Made by a program: the position numbers and the translations under genes. Below, one piece after another: positions 37,901-47,682 of a stretch of 64,000 nucleotides of DNA; within the stretch, counting starts at the first letter, position 1, and every line of letters begins with the position of its first letter. The notes under the pieces are model-generated. The model saw only the letters and a program-made list of their open reading frames with translations. It made no database searches and was not told the origin of the DNA. This DNA comes from Protonemura montana (lineage: Eukaryota > Arthropoda > Insecta > Plecoptera > Nemouridae), in assembly GCA_947568835.1 (NCBI GenBank), contig OX387608.1, positions 4,502,001 to 4,566,000 of the forward strand, given 5' to 3'.

Positions 37901-40900
37901 TCAGCATCGCAGGTTAAAAACTTTTAGTAAAAATGGCCGACTCACAGTCTTCCAGCAACTTTCACTTACAAAGGACGTCTAGAAGGCTGTGTGTCGGCCA
38001 TTTCTAGCTTCTAGTTCTGAAAACGCTATGAAATTGACGATAGATTAAAGCAAAGATACTATTATAACCTTCAGATTGTATTAAGATTAAACTTAATCAT
38101 TAATTTGGTGCAGTTTGGTTACAAAAGAAGACTTTGTTTTGTTCTGAATTTCCCTTCAGAGAAGGTTTGTCCTCGTTTGGGCATCAATTTTTGAGACGGT
38201 AGTAATGTTTATAATAATAAAATACCCCGCGCATTGCAAGCGTTTGCAATTTCAATAAGATTTCAAATAAGCTTTGATTGTTCTTTACAAATTAAGTTCG
38301 GTGACCAACATTAAACTTTATGCAACAATTTGTTATTAGCATGGTATACATGGCTAGTAAGCTAAAATCTTTGACGGGTTTCAAATGTTACCTAACCATA
38401 AAATTATAAATTACTAAGGCTTCGTGAACGCAATTGAAGTTGGGTTGTAAGACGAGCGTAGCAATATTAAGGAATGATAAAATGTGAAGCCATCGCGAAG
38501 ATCGAAGAAAAACAGCCTCAATTCACAAAATTAAGTCGGAAATTTGTGACTATAAAGAGAAAGAAAACATACACGGGCTCAAAAACCACACAACCAATTC
38601 ATTGTGATGTATTTCACATCTTTGCAAAGTTTGGTGAACATCTTTTAAACCCTTTTGGCTGTACAACTCGAAAACTGAAAAATAAACCGAAAGATTTCGT
38701 TAACTTTGAAAAGCTTCAAAACTATTCGACAGATTTTTCTGAAAAACGTACAGGGTCTAAGTTGAGAACACAAAAATATGCTCTGCGAGTTTCGTCTAAA
38801 TCGAAACAGGCGTTTGGCCGCTAGAGCGCAAACAAAACCGCGAGCAAAAATATTAATAATGCCCACACAAGTGATTTTTTTCTAGGGTAAGTGAAATTGA
38901 AGATTTCGCTCCGCTCAACCACTGTACTATATCAACAGTCGAAAGCGCTCAGGGAATTTAAAATAACTGACAATATTTCTGCTGCTTTCCTATCAATTTA
39001 ATGCTGTCACATACCACGTCCATCCAGCTTACTCAAGCACGGTTCGAAATTTGCAGCCATTACGTGCCAGCTTCCAAAATGGCGTCCCATCGCCGAGTCT
39101 ACAACTCCCAACACACGCATTGCTCTCCGTCGCGACGCCGTCACGTTAGCGTCGCGACGTAGGACGTCGCAAATCGGGCGCAACAACGGACATTAGCTGG
39201 GCGTTAATGCACGCAGATGAGCCAATTGCCGAACTATTTGCCCGGCTTTTGAGGGAACTTCTTTGTGCAGGAGAGTTGAGTGGACCCATCAAAGGAGTTG
39301 AGTCAATTAACTAACTGTGCTCTTTGAAATGTGGCGACCGGCTATTAGTGACAGAGAAAACAAATAAATTAAACGGAAATAGTTTTACAAGTTTTAAAAT
39401 GACTGGTTAAAAAGATGAATGTCGGCTAGAGGCTTCCTGGTCATAGCCAATAAGATACTTATAATCTCTTCTAATCTACAATATCTGCCATTTTTCTTCA
39501 GTTTTAATGAGATCTATGTTTTATTAAGAATCAAAGACGTTTTGTTTGTGTACGCTCGATCAGAGTTCGAAACTTTCTTGGAAACTTTTGAATTAAATAC
39601 AAAATAGGTAGGTATTCCAGAGTTTTATGTTACAAATTTATCAATACCTGTAACGCAGGTTCTTTGGCCGAAATTGCTTGATGCACGGGATTGGTCATAG
39701 TTGGTCATGGATGGGAAAATTCTGTTTTCCAGTACGCTCACGAGCTCTTGAGCAATGAAGACAGTCCTTCTCCTACACAGAAACATGAATAACATGACGG
39801 AAAAAGTGATTTTTCACATTGAAAAATGCACATTACTAAACCGATAAGCTCGGTCGACATTTGTTTTGTATAACCTCAATGTCTCAAGATGTTTTACAGG
39901 TCTTGCATACCAATAATGAATCACGTCATCCAATTAAGCAACGTTTGAAATACTTTTAAAACCCTATCTGTACGGAAAATGAACAGTTTTACCTCACGGG
40001 AAAAACGATTTGGAGAAGGTCTCTAAACGCAGCGTGCGCGGCACAATGTTCGAGTATTCTCGGTGTGAGCTCGTTAATAATCATTAAGCAAAGTAAAGGG
40101 GCCTGTAAAACCCATGTTTTGACACCGGCTGTCTTTGGAATTAGCCTCGGAGTGTCAACTAGTAGATAAACATATTTCAAGTCGCAGCGCGCGCTCAGCC
40201 AACTTTCGCGCCCACATTTAAAAATAACGTTCGAGCCGCGTTCTTTTTTTTTCAAATCTAGCGACCGGCAAGGCGGTGACAAATTGTTTTTGCTAAACGG
40301 AAAAGCTCGAGTAAATCAAAGTTATGATTGTGGCATTGGGTTAATGACTTTCAGGTGATATATTATAAGCGAACTTCGTTGATGAGTATTATATATTCTC
40401 GTGATGGCGTTGATGTACTTTTAAAAGACACAGGAGGTTATTTTTCAAAGGGAAATAAAAACGTCAAGATATTCGGTGGCAATCGTATCAAGTTTGCAAT
40501 TATAGTACGATAATATTTTGGTTATTTGACAGGAGCTACACGTCAAAACTGACTTCAGACATCTGGTGGCACTTCACCAACCGGCTAATGAATACAGCGC
40601 GTGAATCTTTAGATTTTGAAATGCTTAACGACGCATAGTTTTTAATTTATTGATAGATTGATCTGATTTATTTTATTCTGATGTGTGCCTACAGCGGAAC
40701 CAGCTCCAAATGTTTACACACAAATAAAATACGGAAGATTTAAAGCAGTCTGGTTAAAATACTTCTCTCCTGTTTTAAGAATATTCATTTTCAGCTTTAA
40801 AGTAGAGAATAATTTCAAAACGCTTTAACAGTATCGACAGGATGGATGTGTCCATCTTTAAAGATTTCAAAAGTCAAAAGAGTTTGATTTGGAAATTAGG

Positions 40901-43900
40901 TAGTTTCCACGAGTACCCAAGCAAAATCTTGCCATTAACTTAGCTTCGGTTTGACCAAAATCTAGCCTCCTGGTTGAAATGTAAGTGTGAGCTAGAGGTC
41001 CAACTTATGGTTAGAAATATGGTGTTCTTTTCTCCAACCCTTCCCGTTTACACCCACCATAATAACCGTACCAAGCTACGATGATTACAAAGAGAAATCA
41101 TGCAGTATTTTTCAAATGAACGACAGTTTTTTCGTCCTTAACATGCCTGAAAAGTAATATACCTTTTGGTGAACTATGATGCGATCAGATGAAATAGAGT
41201 TGGCTAGCATCTATAGACTTAGGTAATATTTAATTTCGGTTTTGTCAAAACTCGCTTCAGCAAAGCAAATCGTTTAACCAACGAATTTAAAACTCGCTCT
41301 GCACAGTTTCCCTCCGTTCACCTGTCACTGGCTAGCCAATCAGCGCGCGTTAATTGGTTAATGACTCAGCATGACGTTAATTACCCATAGCCGTGTGGTG
41401 TGAGCGAACGAACCGTGCAAACTCACGAGACAAATCTCTAATTTGGCTTGGCAAGCGACGCTCTAAGCTGCTAAACTATGTTGCCGCTTGAGAATTGTAG
41501 GGGTCAGGGGATAGAAGTACCTACATAGTGTATTGGAATAGTTAGAGAGCTTGATCTTGGTTTTGATCATACTTGGTCTATGAACTGTGCTTGCTGGTAA
41601 CTTGTGCTTTCTGAGGTTAGTTTCTATGTTTAGTCAGAGTTTCAGTGTTGGTGTTAAATGTTCTGTTGAGCAAACGAGGCCGGCAACACGTGATAACGGC
41701 GGTGACCACCCGATGGCGCTTGCGACCGTCCTTTTTAACAAACCTCTAAAATTAAATAATTTCGACTCAAAATATCGATACATGTTTATCAATCGTTGAG
41801 GTTAGCATAAATAAAGATTAATTGAGTGTAAACCAGTCTCAAATACGAGTAATCTGTGAGAAATAACGAAATTAAATTCCTTAACACTCGAAACGACGGT
41901 GACTCCATCTGGCGGCATCCTACATCTTTGTCGCGGTTAAGGAGTAATCGGTCGGTAATTTTACCGAAAAAGGGTTTAACATTAACGCTGAGTCTCTTGA
42001 CAATGCCAATAAAATCTTAATACACCCAATGGTAAAATAACATCCAAAACGAAACGGATACAAAATTCAGTCTGCACATGGCCTCATTCTGCTATGGTAT
42101 TTGACCAAACCTGAGCACTCTTGGGTTTTCAATAATTCGACACTCCCCCATTCGGGCAAGCGGGTGCCTACCTAGGCATAGGTAGGAATCACTTAGGTGA
42201 TTCCTCTAAAATCATGCAAACCGTCATCTCCTTCTTAAGATGAAATGTAGCATATACTGTAGTCTCCGCAAATGTGGCGCGCGGTGATGGCTCTCGAAGC
42301 TCATTCTCACATACAAGCGGTCGAATAAATAACACCCTGTTTTATTTTAAATGGTTGGCAATGAAAGCTGCAAGCCTTTGAACGGCGACCAGCATAAATT
42401 CATTAACACTTGCACTGCTCGTGAGAGTGGGGAGTGGGGAGCAAGGAGGATAAGTCGCGGTGACGAGGAAAGTAGATCAGTCTTAACTGTAAAGGAAAAC
42501 CGTAGGGAAAAGTAATTTTGTGAAGGAAAATGCATAGTAAAATAAACTAATTTTCAATGCTGACATCTTACAATTAAGTATTGCAAATAACTCACCGAAT
42601 GAAAATGTATTTTAACGCTGTTTATAGCTAACTGATTTGTGAAATTTAGCGTTTTATTCCTTTTTAAGTTTGTTTTTGATAGCGTTTATCACGTGTACAT
42701 ACGAGGTGAGGTAAATTGAACCCATTTTTTTAATTCGCTAGAAAATAAAGCTTGTTACGATGAGTCTGTAAGGTTTAGTCAATAAAAATAACCAAAATCT
42801 GGCTCAGCGCCGAGTTTACAACGTCAAATTGGAGTTACTCGAGATTGAATGGTTGTGACGTGGGTATAGCGTCACTAGAATCAGAGTGACTGTGAGTATT
42901 CACAGCCTCTTGGTTCTACTCCTTGGAGATCTGTAATTGTCATCAAATACACGATCCTCTCGAAAAGCCAGTGCCCAAGTAGCTCAATTTGTTAGAGCAA
43001 CACCCGCGAGAGGTGGAGATCGGGGTTTGGGTCCCGTTTTAGGCTACTGCTTATAACCACTGTGATTTAGTTTGGACAACACTTATTTGTTGCTCGATGC
43101 AACAAAATGTCCCGATTTTCAAAACTGGGAATACAATTTTCTACACCAAGCACTTTTCTAGTGCAATTTGCCTCAGGGAAAATGTACCAAGAGAAAAATC
43201 AGTAGAACTTTCTTCACGGTATTAAAGATTTCAATTGAATTGATTTGGCGTAGCTTTGTCATCACTACAGAGTCGGTCGTGAAACCAGTGCGTCGTTAAA
43301 CACAGCTCTTTTTGCAGACTCCGGTGACTCAGAGGCGCTTGGTTTGAGCGAAGACGGCCAGACAGCGAACCTGTCAGCAGACGAGCGCAAGAAACGACCA
43401 AGAACGGCTTTCACAGCTTCCCAGATCAAATCGCTGGAAACAGAGTTCGAAAGAAACAAATACCTGTCGGTGGCGAAGCGGTTGCAGCTGTCTAAAAGCC
43501 TCAAGCTGACTGAAACACAGGTGAGTACGCATGCGCCTTTCAAGAGTATGTACCGAAGTTAAGCAACACTGCGTTGGGTCAGGTATTGGATGGGTGACCA
43601 TGTCATGCACCTGACCAGTTTCTGTTCGGGAGAGAGGTTGGAGGGATGAAAGTTAAGCAATACTGCGCTGGGTCAGGTATTGGATGGGTGACCATCATAC
43701 ACATGACCAGTTTCTGTTCGGGAGAGAGGTTGGAGGGATGAAAGTTAAGCAACGCTGCGCTGGGTCAGGTATTGGATGGGTGACCATCATACACACGACC
43801 AGTTCTGTTCGGGAGAGAGGTTGGAGTGATGAAAGTTAAGCAATACTGCGCTGAGTCAGGTATTGGATGAGTGACCATCATACGCATGACCAGTTCTGTT

Positions 43901-46900
43901 CGGGAGAGATTTGAAAGGCTGAAGTTAACTCGCTTATCTAATAAATCAATACAAATCGACCTAGAGTCAAACTCTACGATTTGTACCACCTATAACTGCT
44001 TTATAAAGCAAGAGTATAAGGTCACAGAAAAGTTGCTACTGCTTGTTTTTATGGATTTGGTTGTTCAGGTAGGTTTGTTAATTAGGTTTACTATACGATA
44101 CCGATTTGATATTCCAAATATGTTTATATCGCGTAGCATTTTTTTTTTGAACAGTCAGACCAAAATTTAAATTTTGGAGATTTGTTAATTTGTTTATTTT
44201 TGTGATTTAATTGCACCCAGTTGCACGCCTTTGTGCAATTCAACCATGTTTTTGTTTTTGCAATCATTGGCAACTGTCAATTGATAAAAGCGTTCAGATT
44301 TGCTGGTAACTAAAGATAGATTATTTCTGAGTTAAGCAGCATTTTCGGTGATTATCAGCTGGTGCGGTGACCACTCGAAGACCACTCGCAACATCTAGTC
44401 TGGCTTTCAGTGAAGTTACCAAAGTGTGCTGGAAGGGAGAAGGCAGTGAGTTGTGGCAAGACCTTTGATCGCTAACTGGTTCATCGTTGGTGCCTCTCTG
44501 TTAGTAGACCTGCTCAGGGCTGGGTCGAGTTAACGGAGTGTTGACACCGTCGTTAATCAGCCGTGGTCGCTATGGTTACGCCTCCATCCTACCCCTGGCC
44601 GCGTTGGAGAGTCTTGAAGTGGAGAGAGCGGGGGGAGGCTAGCACGTCACGGAACCTCTAGCACCTAGTACATTGGACTACCTGAAAAAACATGGCCATG
44701 AAATTGGGAAAAATTGGGCATTTCATCCTAATACAGCAACGAATCCAACGTCGAATTGGAGTTCTTCAAGTTTGACAGGTTTGACAGGTGGTATAGCGTC
44801 ACTAGCAAAGGTCACTAGAATCAGAGTGATTGTGAGTATTCACAGCCTCATGGTTCTACTCCTTGGAGATCCGTCATTCTCATCAAATACACTAAAATCG
44901 TCTCAAAAAGCCAGTGTCTAAGTAGCTCAATGGGTTAGAGCAACACCCGCGATAGTTGCGGATCGGGGTTCGGGTCCGCGTTTGGGCATCAATTTTTGAG
45001 ACGGTTTTAGTGGTGATAATAAAATATGATCAGTTCTGTTCGGGAGAGAGGTTGGAGGGATGAAAGTTTGTACAGCAACATCATTCGCCTTGCTTATCAA
45101 CCTCTCGACAGCATACATTTGTGGAGGAATCCTGCTGTTCGATGTGTACTGTCCTTCGGAAGGAACGTTAAGCCGGTGGTCCTCTTTGTGCTCTTCGACA
45201 GGAGTAGGCTATCGTGCCGGCACCACGTTTAAGCGAGGTTAGGTTTATCATCATCCTAATCCTCATCGCCATCCACTCATTCACCGACGTCTTTAGACCA
45301 GTGCCGCATGGCCAGATGCCAAAACAGTGCGAACCAATAATAAACCCGGCAGTCCAACATGGCCGTGGTTTAGATAGAAGGTAGTCGGCCACTCCCTGAC
45401 AGTCACGACTCTCTACACGTGTAACGCTGTGCTAACATATGTCGGGGTGGATTCACACGAGGAGTTGTGAGATACATGTGTAAGACGATGAAGTCAACAG
45501 ACATTCGGGCTTTTATTACTTGAGGTGGAGAGACCGGTGGTGAGGGTTGCTGCTCAAACACATCTTCATTTTGCAAAACATTTTCACAATTTTTCAATTT
45601 TTGAATTTGCCAGAAAGTTTTGAAATAAAATACATTTAAAGTTAAATTAAAATAACGAATCTCTTCCGGGGAATTTACGTTTTAAGTGGGCGGACGGTTA
45701 TTGAAATTTACCTTTTGCCCAAACTTTACCAAGACCTCTTGCGCTTTGTAGTATTATTTTTATATCTATATGAACTTATATATATTTTTTTCACTTTTTG
45801 CAATGCCTCAGTTCGGTATTATTTTGAAATATGAGACCTCAGATCGGTGAATTCCAGGTGTTGCTAAGATGATGTTCTCTAAAAAAAGGGCCAGTTGTCA
45901 AAACAGTGCGTCGTTAAACACCACAAATAATATCTAAAAAAAGGCCTGTTCTTTAACTTCATCGTCATAAATGCATTGTTTTTACACTGAAAATTCATGG
46001 CAAACAAATAAAAAATGACAATGGCAGAGATATAACCAGAATGAGACCAAAATTAACCGCCTAAAACTCAAAATTATAAATGAGAAATAAGAAACGAATG
46101 TCAGTAAACGTTACATTTGTTCAAAAAAGAGCGCTCCACTAGGCAACCATGCACCCATCCGACACCCCATATCAAGTCTCATCACGGCAACCCCATCCCG
46201 TCCTCTCGATGGCGACATTCTGCACAAGCTGCGCGCGCAGATGACAATAAATCAGCGCAGCTAATGAAGCGCAGTCACGGGCGACCGTGGCGCCATCTGA
46301 GCCGTCCGTGCGGAAACCATGCAGACGGCGCCGGCGCCCGAGGTGTCGCGTTAGAGCAGCCCCTAATTAACACTTGGGGTGGTGGAACAACCCGGATACA
46401 AGGCTGGTGTCTAGACTCACAGATCGCTAGGGTGGGGCGATTAACATGACTGGAACTAGACGCAAGCGGTTTGAGATTCTATTATTATTAACAAAACTAT
46501 AACCGTCTCAAAAATTGATGACCAAACGGGGACTCGAACCCCGATCTCCACCTATCGCGGGTGTTGCTCTGAACCATTGAGCTATTTGGACACTGGCTTT
46601 TTGAGACGATTTTAGTGTATTTGATGAGAATGACGGATCTTCAAGGAGTAGAACCAAGAGGCTGTGAATACTCACAGTCACTCTGATTCTAGTGACGCTA
46701 TATCACGTCACAACCTGTCAATTTTTTGGTCAAATGAGAAGGTTTTCGGTAGACTTGGCTGGTGGGAATAAGTAAAGTTTTGACGGTCAAGTGTAAGAGA
46801 CATCGAGAGAAAAGCAAATCGGTCAAGCACTCTAAAATGTGTGATTATTTAGGTAGTGTTACCAGCAGATTTGATCATATTAGCAAGTTTCATTTGCCCG

Positions 46901-47682
46901 AGATCATGTTTTAGTTTAGCACTTGGCAAAAAAGTGCACCGTTTTGAAATCACGACTAATAGTTGCCGGTTTTCTATTTTCTAGATCAAAATCTGGTTCC
47001 AAAATCGACGTACGAAGTGGAAGCGGAAGTACACCAACGACCTTGAAGTGCTCGCCCAGCAATATTATAGCTCGATGGGGGTGATGGCGCCCCGTCCAAT
47101 CTTTCTCGGAGATAGACTGTGGTATGTTGTCTCGCCTACAGGGTAAACTATCCTTGTTACATTTGTGTAATACTAGCTGCCTACCTACCCAGCAATATAA
47201 CTGCTTCTCGCCTGAAGTGTAAACTATTTTTGTTACATTTATGCATTGCTGGCTGCTTACCCTCCCAGAAATATTACAGCTCCTCGCCTGAAGGATAGGC
47301 AATTCTTGCTACATGCGTGCATTGCTGGACGCTTAACTACCAATTAATATTCACTGAACCTTTAAAAATCTTAACTCATGACTTTGCCCACAATTTCTAT
47401 GTCTTAGTAAACGTAAAATGCTACATTACTAATCAGAATTCTAACCTAATCTCAAACCCTGGTTGCAGGTTCTTCAACTACCCGGGTTCGTCGGGTGGGC
47501 CGCCACACGTCCATCCTTCGCCGCCTCCGAGCTTCGGGCCGATGGGGTTTGGACCGCCCCCCTGTCTGCCCCCTTCACAACCCCTGCCCCCCAACTACCA
47601 CCACGGTTATCAACCGCCCCCGCCGTTGGGCCACTACCCACCCCTCGGCGACGACAGGGGCTTGCCAACCTCGCAAAGATAG
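31922..47682 (+). CDS. Bari/CG11085-like homeobox transcription factor (NKL subclass)
   Basis: Four exons (31922-32333, 43318-43520, 46985-47121, 47469-47682) join in phase to 321 aa. Near residue 22 is SFTIDKLLS, an eh1-like motif that in this class recruits the Groucho co-repressor. A strongly acidic run (EDDDDEDDDG) follows. The homeodomain (residues about 160-219) starts KKRPRTAFTASQIKSLE and its third helix reads IKIWFQNRRTKWKRK. The intron inside the homeodomain after TETQ is a common ANTP-class position. Just downstream come DLEVLAQQYY and PIFLGDRLW, a tail I associate with Drosophila CG11085 and amphioxus Bari. The C-terminus is Pro/Gly/His-rich and ends TSQR. It is a nuclear DNA-binding regulator, probably a repressor. 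An AATAAA lies at 47969-47974. Introns of 11 kb and 3.5 kb hold most of the repeats. BarH or another NKL family is the alternative. Confidence 0.88.
32430..32575 (-). repeat. 5S-SINE body fragment (homeobox intron 1)
   Basis: On the minus strand: TCCTTCGGAAGGGACGTTAA, then CCGGTGGTCCCCTTTGTGCT and GTGCCGGCAC remnants. The 5S head is missing. Confidence 0.75.
33555..34165 (+). repeat. 5S rRNA-derived satellite array 2 (homeobox intron 1)
   Basis: Six to seven tandem units of about 92 bp carry GTGTTGGAAACACCGGTCCT, GATCACCGAAGTTAAGC, a CTGGGTCAGG core and GGATGGGTGACCACCGAACG. Units differ by a few substitutions (TATAGAATTGGTAACC in several, TATTGGATGGGTGACC in others). The array lies about 1.2 kb into intron 1, in sense orientation to the gene. 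Confidence 0.9.
35039..36929. mobile_element. Non-autonomous DNA transposon, TGT..ACA ends, CCGG target duplication
   Basis: The 1891 bp element begins TGTCGCATAATATT and ends (inverse) TGTAACAGAATATT. The inverted-end similarity continues through TACTG and ATTACCCCC. It is flanked by CCGG at 35035-35038 and 36930-36933, where the intact SINE has a single CCGG. Subterminal regions carry several palindromes of the type TTTACTGGCCAGTAAA, plausible transposase-binding sites. It has no coding capacity. TGT..ACA ends with a 4 bp duplication fit integrase-related Ginger transposons, for which I recall a CCGG preference; that class assignment is inference. The centre is a head-to-head 127 bp satellite. 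Confidence 0.85.
35436..36715. repeat. Head-to-head 127 bp satellite inside the transposon
   Basis: About three units read forward from 35436 (TGCATTTTGATGCAATCGAA, CTAGATGCACTACAGGGTGT, then the pair GGGGAGTAAT/ATTACTCCCC). The order then reverses at a short palindrome near 35848-35864 (CCTGTGCAT/ATGCACAGG), and about seven units read in the opposite sense. Units are nearly identical (TAACCTG/TTACCTG and GATTTG/GTTTTG variants), which suggests recent expansion or homogenisation. Every unit has its own 10 bp stem. Confidence 0.92.
37240..37335 (+). repeat. Repeat family X, fragment
   Basis: TTCCGTTATTTCTCTCAGAT and the TTTAGTACGAGCTTTATGTA block match the core of family X with mutations; the second half is missing. 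Confidence 0.5.
38180..38275 (+). repeat. tRNA-core element, 3' tail fragment
   Basis: GGGCATCAATTTTTGAGACG, then AAAATACCCCGCGCATTGCA and AGCGTTTGCAATTTCAATAA, match the right inverted repeat and tail of the family also seen at 54447-54620. Confidence 0.8.
38276..41679. other. Homeobox intron 1, no assigned feature
   Basis: A 116-codon ATG frame (38474-38824, Lys-rich) has no recognisable domain and is probably chance. GC is higher at 39060-39260, including GACGCCGTCACGTTAGCGTC; this could be regulatory, but nothing can be assigned. Confidence 0.4.
41680..41925 (-). repeat. Repeat family X, copy 3 (homeobox intron 1)
   Basis: The reverse complement matches 11385-11600 over its whole length. 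On the plus strand, similar sequences AACGGCGGTGACCACCCGAT and AACGACGGTGACTCCATCTG mark the two ends as direct repeats. Confidence 0.75.
42819..43048 (+). mobile_element. tRNA-core composite element, copy 2 (homeobox intron 1)
   Basis: The hairpin module (GTCACTAGAATCAGAGTGAC and CTGTGAGTATTCACAG) is followed by TCTACTCCTTGGAGATC, a left inverted repeat and a tRNA-like core at 42971-43045 (GTGCCCAAGTAGCTCAATTT, then GGAGATCGGGGTTTGGGTCC). It ends at the 3' edge of the core, without the tail. Confidence 0.82.
43555..43912 (+). repeat. 5S-SINE-derived satellite array 3 (homeobox intron 2)
   Basis: About three units of roughly 110 bp combine a 5S head fragment (GAAGTTAAGCAACACTGCG, TATTGGATGGGTGACCAT) with the start of the SINE body (TTCTGTTCGGGAGAGAGGTT, GGAGGGATGAAA). 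The array starts only about 35 bp after the exon 2 donor site. Confidence 0.88.
44747..45024 (+). mobile_element. tRNA-core composite element, copy 3 (homeobox intron 2)
   Basis: The best-preserved copy. The hairpin module is at about 44810-44860. The left repeat CACTAAAATCGTCTCAAAAA (44890-44909) and right repeat TTTTTGAGACGGTTTTAGTG (44993-45012) are inverse with one mismatch. Between them lies a tRNA-like core (44913-44988) in which TGTCTAA.. pairs loosely with ..TTGGGCA. The anticodon loop lacks the invariant U33, so no working tRNA is expected. Confidence 0.85.
45025..45350 (+). mobile_element. 5S-SINE, head-less copy (homeobox intron 2)
   Basis: Starts at TGATCAGTTCTGTTCGGGAG and runs through CAACCTCTCGACAGCATACA, CTGTCCTTCGGAAGGAACGT and GTGCCGGCACCACG to CCACTCATTCACCGACGTCT. 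It abuts the tail of the tRNA-core element. Confidence 0.85.
45351..46499. other. Homeobox intron 2, mostly unassigned
   Basis: A SINE tail fragment (GTCAAAACAGTGCGTCGTTAA) lies at 45893-45930. The stretch 46140-46440 is GC-richer. No gene was seen. Confidence 0.5.
46500..46735 (-). mobile_element. tRNA-core composite element, copy 4 (homeobox intron 2)
   Basis: On the minus strand the order is the same as copy 3: hairpin module (plus strand CTGTGAATACTCACAGTCAC), repeat CACTAAAATCGTCTCAAAAA, tRNA-like core, and repeat TTTTTGAGACGGTTATAG. It lies about 250 bp upstream of homeobox exon 3. Confidence 0.85.

Noticed and set aside
38474-38824. 116-codon ATG frame in the homeobox intron
   Set aside because: No domain, no splice or codon-bias support, and Lys/Ser-rich random composition.
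44913-44988. Functional tRNA gene
   Set aside because: No U33 and an imperfect acceptor stem, and the same sequence recurs inside a dispersed element.
46985-47145. Homeobox protein ending at the stop just after exon 3
   Set aside because: A good GTATGT donor at 47122 joins in phase to the Pro-rich exon 4; an unspliced form would add only a few residues.
47317-47468. Extension of the last homeobox exon upstream
   Set aside because: The in-frame sequence before 47469 is intron; the TTGCAG acceptor and phase (TG+G) fix the exon start.
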